Shown here piece by piece: positions 25,401-35,892 of a DNA stretch of 64,000 bases. Origin of the DNA: Acridotheres tristis. Its lineage: Eukaryota > Chordata > Aves > Passeriformes > Sturnidae. The notes beneath the pieces are model-generated. The model was not told the origin of the DNA and did not search any database. It saw only the letters and a list, made by a program, of their open reading frames with translations. The translations under genes were made by a program, and so were the position numbers. Every line of letters begins with the position of its first letter. Within the stretch, counting starts at the first letter, position 1. The stretch covers positions 11,265,034 to 11,329,033 of the forward strand of contig CM072888.1 in NCBI GenBank assembly GCA_037013685.1. Reading direction: 5' to 3'.

Positions 25401-28400
25401 TTTAAGATATTCGAGATGTATTGTTTGTAAAATAATTCCTGGTAATTAGCTCCTCCAGGTTTCCCGTGTCTCCCAGACCGGATTCAGTTCATAGCACAAC
25501 TTCCAGCAGTGACTCGCACGACAGTGAAGAGAATTATGTATCCATGAACCCAAATCAGTCCACTGAAGACCCAGTATGTAAAATCTACATCTTAACTACT
25601 CTCTTCCTGCGCAGTCCTTACTTTTAAATCATGCAAACACAGATCCTTCACTCAACATCACCCCCTTTATACTTCTAGCTCAACAGAATGATTAAAAAAT
25701 CTCCATAGCAAAGCTGTAATTTTGGTAGGATTTCACTGAAGAAGTTAAGAGCATAAAGAGAACAGCTGATATACATATCTATTATATAAAACAGTTCAAG
25801 ACAAGAATTTTTCTACCTCTTTCCTAGAATCTATCCCCTCTTTGTAATTGCTTGTCCTCAGGCTATGCACCAGTTCAGTATTATGACATCAAGGGAAATA
25901 AACTGTCCTAGGACCTCTGAGACATGCTTTAAAAAATTGTATTAAAAGGACATCTTCCAGGAAATGTAGAAGGAACAGAGGAAAAAAAGGATTAATACTT
26001 GTATACATCCTATGGAAACTGAACCATGTGTATTTTATTAGGCTTCTTTCAAAGAAGAGGATAGAAGGAGCCTTTGTGTATTGAGTGTATTTTTTCCCCT
26101 TTGGGGGAGAATTTTCTCAGATAATGAAGCTTCAGATACTCAGCATGGAGTGCAGCTAGTTAGGAAAAGTTAATGATGCACACTGTGGTTTTTCTTTGGT
26201 GAGGGAAAGGAGAGAGGGAAAAAGAAGACCCAACAGCAGTAGTTTTAAGGAAGACAACAACAGTAGACCTAGGCCTAAACTAAAATGTGGTTTAGAATAT
26301 GCATAAAACACTGAAGGAATCCTGTATCTTGAGCTCAGCTTTTTGTCCAGTATAGAATCATGGAATGGTTTGCACTAGAAGGGACCTTAAAGATCATCTT
26401 GTTCCAACCTCCCATGCCATGGGCAGGGACACTCCACTAGACTGGGTCATTCAAAGCCCCATCCAGTCAGTTCAGTGCACTCACATGTTTGGGTTCTTAG
26501 TAGGGAATACAGCAGCATTTTTCATCTTGAAATCATTTATATAAGACTTTCTTTGGGGAGGCCCTGTCTAGCACCTTTTTTGTTCTGTTTGTGTGTCTGC
26601 CTTCTTATATGGCATGTGCTGGCCCATCTCACTGCCCCTGGACTCTCCTCTAGCAAGGCTGCTCGCTTCCCTGTCCCCTGCTGCTGCTCTGGGTCCCCTT
26701 CCAGTATCCTCCAGTGTCCCTGCCCCCCTGCTCACCTCTGGATGCCACATCCCCTTCATGCCATTCCCCGTGGGAGCTGGCAGGGTGCAGGCTCTGGAGC
26801 TGTGCCTTGTGCCGTGCCTGTTGTGCTTCCCAGGGGAAAGGCACTGAGCAGGGGGGAGCTGCTGACATTAAATCTTAGACCCTCTCTTATTGGTAGGTAA
26901 TGGGTGATGCCCCATTCCACAGGAGAAACATCCCATTTTACACCAGGGAATAGCCCCACCCATGCCCACGGTTCTCCCTGCACAGAATTACACTTCAACC
27001 CAAGCGTTTCTGTTGATTCTTAAGGCTGTTCCAGGGGCTTCACTTCCCTACCAAGATGGTGCAATTAATGCCCCAGCTCATTAATATCTTCTGTTTGCTT
27101 GCACTGGTCCTATTTTCAGGTTATTCTACAGATTTCCTTTCTGTTTCTGTGAATTTAAAGTTTGTTTCCTAATGCATATGTTCTGCCTGCCTAGTTTGTT
27201 TGAAATAACAGATTATGTTTTATTTAAAGAGTAACAGCTTTTTTAATTTATGCTGGAAACATTGATACAGAATCTGAATTTTGTATGTTTAATACGCAGA
27301 AATTTGTTCAGAGTATTTGAGCAACAAAAATGAACTTGTATCAGTTGTTTGTGTTTGTCCTTGTTACCACTTAACATTAAATGAGTTGGACAATAGAGAT
27401 ATAATGGATAATTTCAATTTTACAAGCCCAGCCCATTGGCTTTAGCTCATAAAGTACTGTATTTCCTAAAGAAACAGAACATTTCCAGATATCTCACGGC
27501 CTTTGTTTTAAAATCTGACTTTTAAAGAATTTTTACTTGTTCCAACTCTATCTTAGCAAGGAATCTGTATTTCTTCATCTTTTTCTGTCATCAGCTTTGA
27601 AGCATCTTGTTTGGACGTGTCATACTTATGTTTTATTTAATAAAATCAGCAATATTCTGCTTTTTCTTTCAAGTTGCTCTCAGCCTTACCCTTCTGTCTT
27701 TCCTTCTGCCTTCCTCTTCATTTTTTGCTGACTGCTGCCCTCTGTCTTCCTGTTTTTTCTTTATCTTTTAGAGAAGAGTCCTTCTATTGTACTGTTCCTA
27801 TAACACCTGTTAAGAGGGAGGGATCAGGCTGGGAGAGGACAGAGGAGGTGAGGTTGTAAAAGTCTGGGCTAATTGAAATTTAGGTATATACAATGCAACT
27901 TCAGGTAGCCCTACACATATTTTCCAAAGTTTTAATATTTTGATCTTGTCAGTTGAACAATACTTTGATTTTCAGCTTAATCATAATGACTTTAGAATGA
28001 AATGTAAAAGTTTCATTTTTACCTTTGTCACTACTGTAAAGCAGAAATTATTGTAGGTATTTAACAACAATTTAAGTAAATAAAAAAGTTTGTGCTTAAG
28101 TAACGCTAAATTTGAGATATAAAAACTACATTTAAAAAGAACAAAACACGCTCTGTTCTTATTTCATGATATGAAGGGGACATTAAGTGGAAGGCACAGA
28201 TGGGTTTGGTGGCAACCTTAAATTTGGGGGGGTGGTTTTTGGATTTTTTCCTCCCATTGGCTTTTGACTCTGTCCCAGTTTTGACATAGAATGTATCCCC
28301 TTGCCATGCAGGGTCAATGAAATTTGCATGATTTAAGGGATTGCAAGAGTCTCAGTCATTTTCTTAACCTTTAACATTCTGGCAGTTTATAGTAAGAGTA

Positions 28401-28977
28401 TTTAATAATGCACACCACTAGTTCATACATTTGTTGCTGAGGTTGTTTACGTTATGATTTCAGAATTTGTTTGGAAGCAACAGCCTTGATGGAGGAAGCA
28501 GCCCTATGGTAAAACCTAAAGGAGATAAACAAGTGGAATATTTAGATCTGGACCTAGATTCGGGAAAGTCTACCCCACCTCGCAAGGTAAGCAGATGTTC
28601 AGCTCTGGCAGTTCTGCCATCAGGAGTTCAAAATTGCCTTCGGCAAGATCATCTCAGTGGTCATTTCTCAAATGAATCTCAATGGTCATTTCTCAAATGA
28701 TCGGTTGAGGGACAGCGCTGGACCTTTCAGAGAAACCGGTGCTTGTTCTGTATCTAATGGGGCAAGGAGTTGCTTTTTTGTTGTTAACTTACATGGGTTT
28801 GTTTGTCCCTGTTCCCAGAAGAAGAGCAGTGGCTCGGGCAGCAGCGTGGCGGACGAGAGGGTCGATTACGTTGTGGTGGACCAGCAGAAAACGCTGGCCC
28901 TGAAGAGCACACGGGAGGCGTGGACTGACGGCAGACAGTCCACAGAGTCCGAGACGCCCACCAAGAGTGTGAAGTGA
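1278..28977 (+). CDS. GAB1: GAB1, GRB2-associated binding protein 1 (3' nine coding exons; 5' end outside window)
   Basis: GAB1 is a docking protein that is tyrosine-phosphorylated by receptors such as MET and EGFR and then recruits PI3K p85, SHP2, CRK and PLC-gamma. Nine exons join in frame: 1278-1491, 8352-8953, 11218-11303, 11510-11813, 23183-23272, 25028-25121, 25450-25573, 28464-28586 and 28819-28977. They give 1796 nt, about 598 codons, against 724 in the long human form. The missing part, about 126 residues, is the PH domain and lies upstream. Visible motifs are six YxxP CRK-type sites, proline-rich GRB2 sites including the atypical RxxK motif (DRNLKP), three YxxM p85 sites (Y codons at 11567, 11642 and 25535), and the paired SHP2 sites VEYLDL (Y at 28539) and VDYVVV (Y at 28867). 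Identity rests on near-complete agreement with the GAB1 tail as I remember it. GAB2 and GAB3 fit much less well. Confidence 0.97.
1492..8351 (+). other. GAB1: GAB1 intron, 6.9 kb
   Basis: The intron runs from donor GTAAGT to acceptor CGCACGTAG. It is AT-rich, holds an old CR1 fragment near 2508-2582, and otherwise shows no feature I recognise. Confidence 0.85.
2508..2582 (+). mobile_element. Old CR1 LINE 3'-end fragment
   Basis: The stretch ends with a CR1-like 3' signature: a short version of 'gatnatctccagaggtcccttcnaaccctgagcattctgt'. It is diverged and has no tail repeats. The call is by remembered consensus only. Confidence 0.5.
8352..8953 (+). CDS. GAB1: GAB1 coding exon b (large central exon)
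   Basis: This 602-nt exon completes a split Arg codon and ends one base into the next codon (AAA G|GT). It encodes the central docking region, with CRK-type YxxP sites in the order YDSP, YNLP, YDIP, YQIP and YCIP, and the GRB2 SH3 ligand PPPRPPKP. It is distinctly GC-rich compared with the flanking introns. The donor GTCGGT is weak (see findings). Confidence 0.95.
8954..11217 (+). other. GAB1: GAB1 intron, 2.3 kb
   Basis: The donor is GTCGGT and the acceptor is TTCTCTTCAG. The intron contains a putative degraded retroviral LTR at about 9100-9620. A GC-richer patch near 10500-10790 has no recognised identity. Confidence 0.8.
9100..9620. mobile_element. Putative degraded endogenous retrovirus LTR
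   Basis: The base composition changes abruptly here. There is a pyrimidine-poor, AAC/ACC-rich start, a GAAGAAGAAGG purine patch near 9330, and a block near 9470-9600 that resembles passerine ERV LTRs as I remember them. No internal retroviral genes, primer-binding site or target duplication could be seen, so ends and family are uncertain. Confidence 0.35.
11218..11303 (+). CDS. GAB1: GAB1 coding exon c
   Basis: This 86-nt exon lies between TTCTCTTCAG and TTT|GTAAGT. It encodes [18 protein letters not shown] and a following segment ending in FHNHF, and includes the sixth YxxP site (YDIP). It ends on a codon boundary. Confidence 0.94.
11510..11813 (+). CDS. GAB1: GAB1 coding exon d (two p85 sites, MET-binding region, GRB2 RxxK site)
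   Basis: This 304-nt exon follows only 206 nt of intron. It carries YVPM at 11567-11578 and 11642-11653, both p85 SH2 ligands. It also holds the proline-rich MET-binding stretch ([19 protein letters not shown]) and the atypical GRB2/GADS SH3 motif [13 protein letters not shown]. It ends in phase 1 (AAA G|GTGAGG), so it can splice to exon e or directly to exon f. Confidence 0.96.
13391..13530. repeat. Degenerate GAGTGTGCCT minisatellite
   Basis: About 13 imperfect copies of a roughly 10-bp unit (gagtgtgcct, with cca/cga/tca variants) run in tandem. The pattern is visible by eye and gives spurious HTQAH-type open frames on the other strand. Confidence 0.85.
14142..14186. repeat. Three tandem copies of a 15-bp unit
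   Basis: Units GGTGCTTCTCCAAAA, GATGCTTCTCCAAAG and GTGCTTCTCTAAAAT follow one another with a few substitutions. Confidence 0.8.
18961..19103. repeat. (AAGAG)n pentanucleotide microsatellite
   Basis: At least 27 perfect AAGAG units (18966-19100) with short imperfect edges. The tract is strictly purine on the + strand. It produces long open frames in all three frames on each strand (KREEKREE and LLFSS types), none of which is a gene. Confidence 0.99.
23183..23272 (+). CDS. GAB1: GAB1 coding exon e (30-codon cassette exon)
   Basis: This 90-nt, phase 1-1 exon lies between CCAATTAG and AAG G|GTATGT. It encodes [18 protein letters not shown] and a tail ending in TTRRK. It matches the 30-residue segment that distinguishes the 724- and 694-residue human GAB1 isoforms, as I remember them. 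Because length and phase are symmetrical, skipping keeps the frame. Confidence 0.92.
23273..25027 (+). other. GAB1: GAB1 intron, 1.8 kb
   Basis: The intron runs from donor GTATGT to acceptor TTACATAG. It holds a 19-bp direct duplication (24401-24438) and is otherwise unremarkable. Confidence 0.85.
24401..24438. repeat. 19-bp tandem duplication
   Basis: AGCTGTCATGAGTGGCACA is followed at once by the same 19-mer with a single A-to-G change. Confidence 0.85.
25028..25121 (+). CDS. GAB1: GAB1 coding exon f
   Basis: This 94-nt exon is bounded by ACATAG and GA|GTAAGT. It encodes [19 protein letters not shown] and then [11 protein letters not shown], a highly conserved GAB1 block. It ends two bases into an Asp codon completed by C at 25450. 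Confidence 0.95.
25450..25573 (+). CDS. GAB1: GAB1 coding exon g (third p85 site, YVSM)
   Basis: This 124-nt exon follows a 328-nt intron with the short-tract acceptor TAATTAG and ends CCA|GTATGT. It encodes [16 protein letters not shown] and the p85 site ENYVSMNPN (Tyr codon 25535-25537). The human site is YVPM; here Pro is replaced by Ser, but YxxM is kept. Confidence 0.94.
25574..28463 (+). other. GAB1: GAB1 intron, 2.9 kb
   Basis: The donor is GTATGT and the acceptor is ATGATTTCAG. The intron contains a reverse-orientation CR1 fragment (26353-26468) and a GC-richer patch (about 26620-26870) whose open frames look like nothing known. Confidence 0.85.
26353..26468 (-). mobile_element. CR1 LINE 3'-end fragment, antisense
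   Basis: The segment starts AGAATCATGGAATGGTTTG and continues through 'gggaccttaaagatcatc', 'ccatgggcagggacac' and 'caaagccccatcca'. This is the reverse complement of the 3' end of avian CR1 elements. Confidence 0.85.
28464..28586 (+). CDS. GAB1: GAB1 coding exon h (first SHP2 site)
   Basis: This 123-nt, phase-0 exon lies between TGATTTCAG and AAG|GTAAGC. It encodes [18 protein letters not shown] and then the SHP2 SH2 ligand [11 protein letters not shown], equivalent to human Y627, with the Tyr codon at 28539-28541. Confidence 0.96.
28652..28701. repeat. 25-bp tandem duplication in a 232-bp GAB1 intron
   Basis: Two adjacent 25-mers, beginning TCTCAGTGGTCATTTCTCAA and TCTCAATGGTCATTTCTCAA, differ at two positions. 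They sit mid-intron between the last two coding exons. Confidence 0.9.
28819..28977 (+). CDS. GAB1: GAB1 last coding exon (second SHP2 site, stop)
   Basis: The acceptor is CTGTTCCCAG and the stop is TGA at 28975-28977. It encodes 52 residues, including [15 protein letters not shown] (human Y659 equivalent, Tyr codon 28867-28869) and the C-terminal [10 protein letters not shown]. With exon h it forms the paired motif that engages both SH2 domains of SHP2. Confidence 0.97.
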   Translation, partial: KKSSGSGSSVADERVDYVVVDQQKTLALKSTREAWTDGRQSTESETPTKSVK

Positions 28978-30710
28978 AAACACTGCCTTGCCTCTGAAGA
29001 ACACAAAGAAGTGAATTTTGGAGAATCACAGAACCACAAAGGGCTGGTATTCGGCTGTACAGTACCCGATTGCCCGGGGTGGGAATCAGTTCCTCACCGA
29101 ATAGGATGGAAGCCAAAGGACACTTTGAATATATCAAAGGAACTTTAAGATCATGAATTGGCTCTGTGGTGTCTGGAAAAATCGCAGCCTGTAAATAATG
29201 TGTAAAATAATATCACTTAGCTTTCAGAAAACCTTTTGTTCTGTAGTTAACACATTTGTAGTATTACTGTGTTTATGCACTTTTTCAGTTACAATGTTGG
29301 TTCAGGTATTCACAGTTAGTGTACCTTAATGCCTAATTCGTCTGGAGAGTTCTTTTTTCCTTACACTACTATTCCTTACAATTTTAGGTTAATTAAGCTA
29401 CATGTAGATACAGAAATTAATATTTGAACTTCATTTTAACAACTGAAAATTGATTTTGAAGAAATAGTTTCACAATTGAATAATCTACTTGAAATGCCAA
29501 GAGACGACCGTTAGTTACATACTTGTTTATATTTAATACACACAAGATTATTTGGAAGTCTACAGGTTACCTTCCTAACAAAAAATTGCTGTGAGTTAAT
29601 AATAATGAACTGTACTGGGTTTAGACCTAAAATCCTGGCTTATATGTTAGTTGTTAGTGGTGGAACTTCTATTGTATTTTATTAATGACAGTGTTCTGTG
29701 TTCAATGGGTGAAGATTCTGCAGGGTGGGATCTTACACTTTCAAAGACTGAATAATTAAATGTCGAGTAAGCCTGCAAACCACTGATGGCATGCAGTAAT
29801 ATTGTGATCTCACACTTATTAACAAGAAATAACCTTTATATTATTTACAGAAGGTAGAGTATATAAATCAGGTACGTACCAAGCACTGTTGTGCTAATAC
29901 ACTGATCAGGTTTAGACAATGAGCTTTAGTTTTGTACTGTTTAGAAGTTCTAATGTCAGTTTTCAGTTCAAGATTAATGGGACAGTTTGACATTCACTTT
30001 TTGTAGTACTAGCAAAATACTGTGATTTTGAATTAGACATTAATTCAAATGGAAATACTATGTTTTAACACCATAGTGCCCTTCTTATGAGCTCTATTTT
30101 ACTTTAATCTCCTGCTTGGCCTTATATTTAAATCCCTATGCAACTGATATTTTATATCTCTGTTTTTAAAAATTAGATAATATACCTAAATGATCCCCTT
30201 GTAAACCACTTGTTGCTCTTTCCTGGTACAGGATTTTAAGCTCTGTATACTGTGATCCTTTATTTTACTATGCCAGTTCCAAATAATAATCTGCCTTGGT
30301 TTAGAAACACTTTTTTGTTGTTTGGAAGAAGATAGAATTCTTTAAATACATGAATGAGTTAGGTCTAGATAGAAAACTTACTAACACTTTTGTTTTATAA
30401 AAATGCCCTCAAGTAAGTGGTTGGTTTCATTTTCCTGCCCAATTGTTTTATTTTGTCCAGATCATGAAAAATTGAGCATAAAGCTGCATTGTTTTCTGGC
30501 ATGTTGGCCTTCGTACTGTGCCTAATCTACCGTCGGTTGTTTCTCTCCCCTCACAGCCACAATCTACAGTATGTAAATTATCTTATTCTTAACAAAGGTT
30601 CTTTTGAAATTAGTAATATTTTGATGCTTTGAATGTTCATTTTAAAAAAAGAAACTAAACACAATGCATTTTGAGGTGAATTTTAAATAAATCAAGTTGT
30701 TCGGTTTTGA
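28978..30710 (+). other. GAB1: GAB1 3'UTR (minimum extent; may be longer)
   Basis: This AT-rich sequence follows the stop. It includes a perfect Pumilio-type TGTAAATA at 29190-29197. The first good poly(A) hexamer with a GT-rich downstream stretch is at 30686. Human GAB1 has a long 3'UTR as I recall, so distal ends near 33.0, 33.4, 35.0 or 36.1 kb are possible. Only RNA data can settle the end. Confidence 0.55.
30686..30691 (+). terminator. Candidate GAB1 poly(A) signal AATAAA (proximal)
   Basis: AATAAA is followed within about 10-45 nt by GT-rich sequence (TTGTTCGGTTTTGATGTGT). Other hexamers are at 33008, 33389, 35001 and 36092, the last followed by GTGTTTGTG. Which one is used is unknown. 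Confidence 0.4.
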
Positions 30711-32204
30711 TGTGTAAACTCTGTCCTGTGAAGCAGCAAACGGATGTCAGTGTGTCTGGGAAGGTGCCTGGATACCAACCACGTTTTGTTAGAATTGTAG
30801 ATTGCCTCCTAGTACCTCTCAAAAACCACGTGTACAGCTAGAACAATTTTTAACATGAATCTCTGATTTAAAACCCTGCACCAAGAAGCCAAATAATGTG
30901 AAATCTCACTCTGCTGGGAGCCAGGAAAAAATCAGTTTCCTAGGCTGGCCTCTCATGCTGAGCTAGTGATAGAAGGTGGGTTTGCTCTAGGTTTGCTGAT
31001 ATCAGTCCTTGATTTACAGATTACTCTTACTCTTTCTTCATCTAAAACTTGGCAGGATTCACAACATCATTTTTTATTATGATTGAGAATCCACTAAATT
31101 TCTAGGCTTTTCTCCTTTCTTTTGTTAAGGAAAATAGTTTCCACACTGTACAGATAGTGTAATATTTTCTAAGTAGCAGTCTACAATTTCTCTTTAATTA
31201 GATTTATAAGCAGTTTTCTCCCCCATATTCCAGTATTACATTTTCCGTACTTATATGTTGTCCACGGTATGTTCAGAATGAGAGGTGTGATATTAACTTT
31301 TGATGATACATCTCATTTTCACCAGTGAAGCTACAGGGGCTTCACAGTGCAGATCTGAGCTCTTGGATGGTCTAAGGATGTGACTATGAAATTGAAAATA
31401 TGACTCCTAAAGTTGTAGGTGGTAGAAAGCAAGTGAAACTGATGTCAGCCCTGTGTCACTTCCAATTGCTAGCTTTGTGAGGACACTCCTGTTGGAGGCA
31501 AGCTGGTGGAACCTCCAGCAGATACTGGTGCAGAAGTAGCTTGTCAGTGTTGCTTGTCAAGTTTCAAATAGCTAACTTTTTTTCTTGTTTCACTCAAACT
31601 ATATGGTACCAGTTGCAGATACAGTTTTCATTGCTGTATGTGTCACTATAAATTGCAAATACATATGTGCAGTATGTCTTTTACAAATACACAACATCTT
31701 GCTCTTAAAAATCAAAAGAAAACTTGGTGCCTTGTGCACTAAGATTGACTTGAGAGGTGATTTGGTATCATTCCATGGTGTGATCTGAACATTTCTTTAT
31801 CTGGTAAGTACCAATGGCCACACTTTTACACACTGTGATATAATCACTATTACCTCATGAAGTGCAGGTGCAAACACAGCTGCTCTATTCCACTAAAACT
31901 TTGTAATGTGACATAGAAAAAGGTGAAAATGTGGTCATAGTCTTTTTTCTTTCCTGACATTTGTATTTGTGAAAAAAAATAATAACAATCCATTCATGTA
32001 TGGCAGTTGTGACATAGTGCCACACTTAGGGAGTACAGACAAATTACAGAATGGCTGTTTTGATTAAGTAATTTAGAATTCATCACTTCTTGTAGCTAAT
32101 TAGGGAGTGATGGGCACCTCTGTAGCTTTCACAGTGCACTATGAGCCAAGCAAGATTTTTATTAGAGTGAAATTTAAGTTTAGCTATTACTGCAGCAGTA
32201 AATT

Positions 32205-32224
32205 TGTGTGTGTGTGTGTGTGTG
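32205..32224. repeat. (TG)10 dinucleotide repeat
   Basis: Uninterrupted TG units, followed by a TATACACATATATATG-like stretch. Confidence 0.95.
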
Positions 32225-35200
32225 TTTGTATACACATATATATGTATATGTATCTAATACTCTGGCAAAACTACTTTGGGAACTTAGCAGCCCTGGATAG
32301 AAGTTCCATTCCCTCCTCAGCTATAGAGGTTTGTGTCATGAAAATTGAATGGATGTTTATTTGCTCAAGGAGAAGGTATTGCCATCCAATATCAGTGTGT
32401 AATTTGGACAGCAATAGTGTCACTTCATCTGTTGAAATATTTCCTACCTGTAGTTCTTAAGAAGCTCAGCACTATCCACAGGTGCAGTTAAATTTGGAGA
32501 TTATCTTCCATATTTCCTACATCTGCTCTTGATCTCTGTGTATTGCATCAAAATGCTTCTTAAATGTTCATTTCTTGTTCTTTGTTTTATTACTTGGGGA
32601 TACTAATATGGTCCATGACCACAAAAAAAGGTGCTTGTCTAGCAATTAAGGTAATAAGTGTTCCACAAAAACATTGTGTTGAATGAGTGTAGATGAACCA
32701 AACCCCAAGCAATGAGCTTTCTGTCTTTTTGCCTTAACTGAACATTTTGAGTTCAGCTCTCAGCCTGACAAGGTGCAGAGTGGGATACAAAGAAAAGGTG
32801 TTGAGAGGGTTATGAACAATGTCTTTGACATTTTAAGTTTTCCAGAATATGTTTATGGTTCCACAGCCCTGGTGTTTTCAGTAACAAAGTGGGAGGAGAA
32901 CAAATACTGAATGCATGACCAGTTGAAAGGTTTTTGCCATCTCATTGTTAGGTAAACAGAGCTAGACTGTTCTGGTGCCAGTGGTTTTCTTTCTAGATGG
33001 TCTAGAAAATAAAATTTCCATGTTTTGTTTGAAAGGGATGATCTATGTTTGCTTCAGCTTTTTTATAAGCAGCAGGCTAGCTGAAGTGTGCAGTTTTGTA
33101 CTCTGCTATGCACACACACAAAATATTTAACTTTAATATGCTAAAATGGAAAAGAAAAAAATCCCGTACGGTTTAGAACATAAAGCACCAAGTTGGTAAA
33201 ACGGACACTCTCAATGTTTTCCTGCAATTTTAAAGCCAGCACTTGTAGTAATCATCATGATTCTCTCTTGAAAATTTTCCCAGGATATCTCATCATTGCC
33301 AAGCCTTTTCCTGGTAAGTTATATCTGCAGTGAAATAAAAAGAAAATGTTCATCACATTTTCAGAAAGGCCAATCCTAATAAGATTTTAATAAATGCTGT
33401 TTGAAGTCCTGGTTTAATGTGTGTGCACAAGGCTTGCACTAGGTACCCAGACATCTGATTGTTTTAATCAGAAGGCCAGAAGAGGAGAATATAAATATGC
33501 CTTATTTTCCCTGAATTCCTACCAGACTTAAAAATATGTAAGTTTTCATATTTCTATGTGCTTTTCAGGGAATATACTTCAAAGGAAGGAATTACTACTT
33601 GCTTCTGTGCACTTGTGCTGGTTTTTGCACAACTATAAACTCTGCAGACTAACTGAAATGTTTAGGGTTTTTTTCTTTTCATTATGTGTTAGGTAAAGGA
33701 TGCTGGCCTGGGAGTTTGGAGATGCCTCAGACTGGCCTGCTGGTGTACCTCAGAGTCTGGAGTTAATTGCATCAAAACAGTGATTCAACCCCTCTGCTGA
33801 GGTGATCTTCACAGTAATACCTATAAATCATGCTGTGCATATATAATTTTTTTTTTTTAATTAATCATAATTGAAACCCAAATGTTGGAAACAAATGGTG
33901 TTTAGAGTTAAGCTCCCTAATCTCCAGTTAGGCATAGGGCAGCATTTGAAAAGGCATTATGTGTAACAGGGTTCAAATTCCCCAGGCACACAAATCCATT
34001 TAGGATCTTTTGAGGAGCAGAATTCAATATTCAAGGCACTGCTGTCCTCTTTAAGTAAGTGAAAGTTCCAAGAATTTTTCAAAATCTAATTTCTACTCAA
34101 TTATGTAAATACAAGTTTAGGAATTAAATTTGAAAAACACTCCTTGTATTTTAACTATATTTTTTCCTCCATAAATGAAAGAAGTGATGATTCTTAAGAC
34201 AATTTTGCCTTTAGCTCTACTCACTGACAGCCCAGTATAAGGAAGCACAAAATAGACTTGGCCCTTGAACTATTAGTTCAATAGTTCCTTGAACTATTTT
34301 AAAAAGAAGGAGAAAAGTAAAGGAGCCACCCAGGATTTAGCCTCTGATCCCCTCATACACCATGGGGTGCAGCTGCCCCCAGTTCCAGTGCTTGGCTCAG
34401 AAGTTGGGACACAGATCCTGTGGCCAGTACCAGGGAAGCACCAAAAAAGCTCTGAAAAAGTGGTTTGCTTAAAAACAAGAGTTGAAACAAAAATTTAGTT
34501 TTGGAGAGGGTTGGTGGGTTTGTTTCCTCGGTGTAAAATGATTAGGATAATATTTAGGATTGTGATGCAAGTATACTCAGTACTACCCTTTGGGAGCTGT
34601 GCTGTATCTCACCATTGTTCACACCAGTTTTTTGGTATCTGTGGTCTGTATTTTTTGTAAAGCATTTGGTGTAGCAGGAGAAGGGCCATCTTTAAAGTCT
34701 GGGGTCAAGGATCAGAAAACATTGGCTCCCAACAACATTTTAAATTTAGGAATAAATTTCCAATGGATAGTTCTAAGATCTTGAGATATTCCTTTAGTAG
34801 GTGCATTGTGTATAAGGATGGAAACTTGAAATGAAGCGAGCAGTTATTTTTCTGTAAATGGGATGTTATTCTGCTTTAAAAAAAAAAAAAAAACAAACAA
34901 AATGTTTGAAAAGTAAATTATTTTAAATTATCCATTCTGCACACACAATGTCAGACTTTTCTCTTAGTAGTTTTTATCTCCCCTGCATCATAATGATCTG
35001 AATAAATGCTGTTACATTTTCTCCAGGACTTAATTCTTTTGTGAAGACTTACTTTGATTTCCCGTGTCTTTCTGATATGATTTTCCCCTCAGCTATTCTC
35101 TTTAATTAAAGAAAGGTTGAAAACCAATTACTTTTATAACAGCTGCTCTGTTTTCTGTGAGTGAGCAGGAGGTTTTTTGAACATAGCAAATCTGTTGTGA

Positions 35201-35821
35201 TTCAGAATAATCACTACTGCAGAAAGGAATTCAGACGATGTATACAAAGTAGTAACTCCAAAACCAGTGACTATAGGCTAATACAAAAGGCATATTCATG
35301 TCTAAAACCAAGGGCTCAGGAAATATATGTGGCACAAAACAACCACAGTCCATAGGACACATGAGAGCCCACCATTTTTGCAATAAAAGCTGTGATGGAA
35401 GCCCCTGTATGTCCTATTCTGTATCCCATTCTGATACTATAGTTACAGGAAAGCAGATATTTGACAATGTTAAGTGTCAAAGTGTTTTTCAAAGTCTTTC
35501 ATGAGTATTTAAGTATCTAAACACCGTGGGGAAAATTGGCCCAGGTCATAACTGAGGAGAAACATAGCAGCATAAGAAAGGCAAGAAAACCATGAAAATC
35601 AGATTCAGATGCCATGGCAGAGGCATCAATGTATGGAATTTAGGTGTAGAGACAGATAGATACCTGGTGTATATGTGGAATCCAACTAGAACTTAAACTG
35701 CCCATGTAGTTAAAATAGAAAAAGTATTATGTTTTGCTTTAAAAAACCTCTTTTTCAGATTTATCCCTACCTTTCACTGAAGGTAAATATCCACCTTCTT
35801 AAAGTCCCTTTTTGCTCTAAG

Positions 35822-35892
35822 AATAATAGCAGCAGGAGGAGGTCTTGATCTCAAAGGTCTTTTTCAACCTAGTTAATTCTGTGATTCTGTAA
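35822..35892 (+). mobile_element. CR1 LINE extreme 3' end
   Basis: Sequence 'gaggtcttgatctcaaaggtctttttcaaccta' is followed by ATTCTGTGATTCTGTAAG. The repeated ATTCTGTG octamer is the hallmark tail of avian CR1. Confidence 0.8.

Noticed and set aside
26568..26998. Cluster of open frames in a GC-rich patch of a GAB1 intron
   Set aside because: No recognisable domain and no good flanking splice sites in frame. It reflects local GC composition.
29012..29045. Sequence GAATCACAGAACCACAAAGG in the GAB1 3'UTR, similar to the start of antisense CR1
   Set aside because: The similarity is about 20 nt and does not continue into CR1 sequence, so chance or a tiny relic is equally likely.
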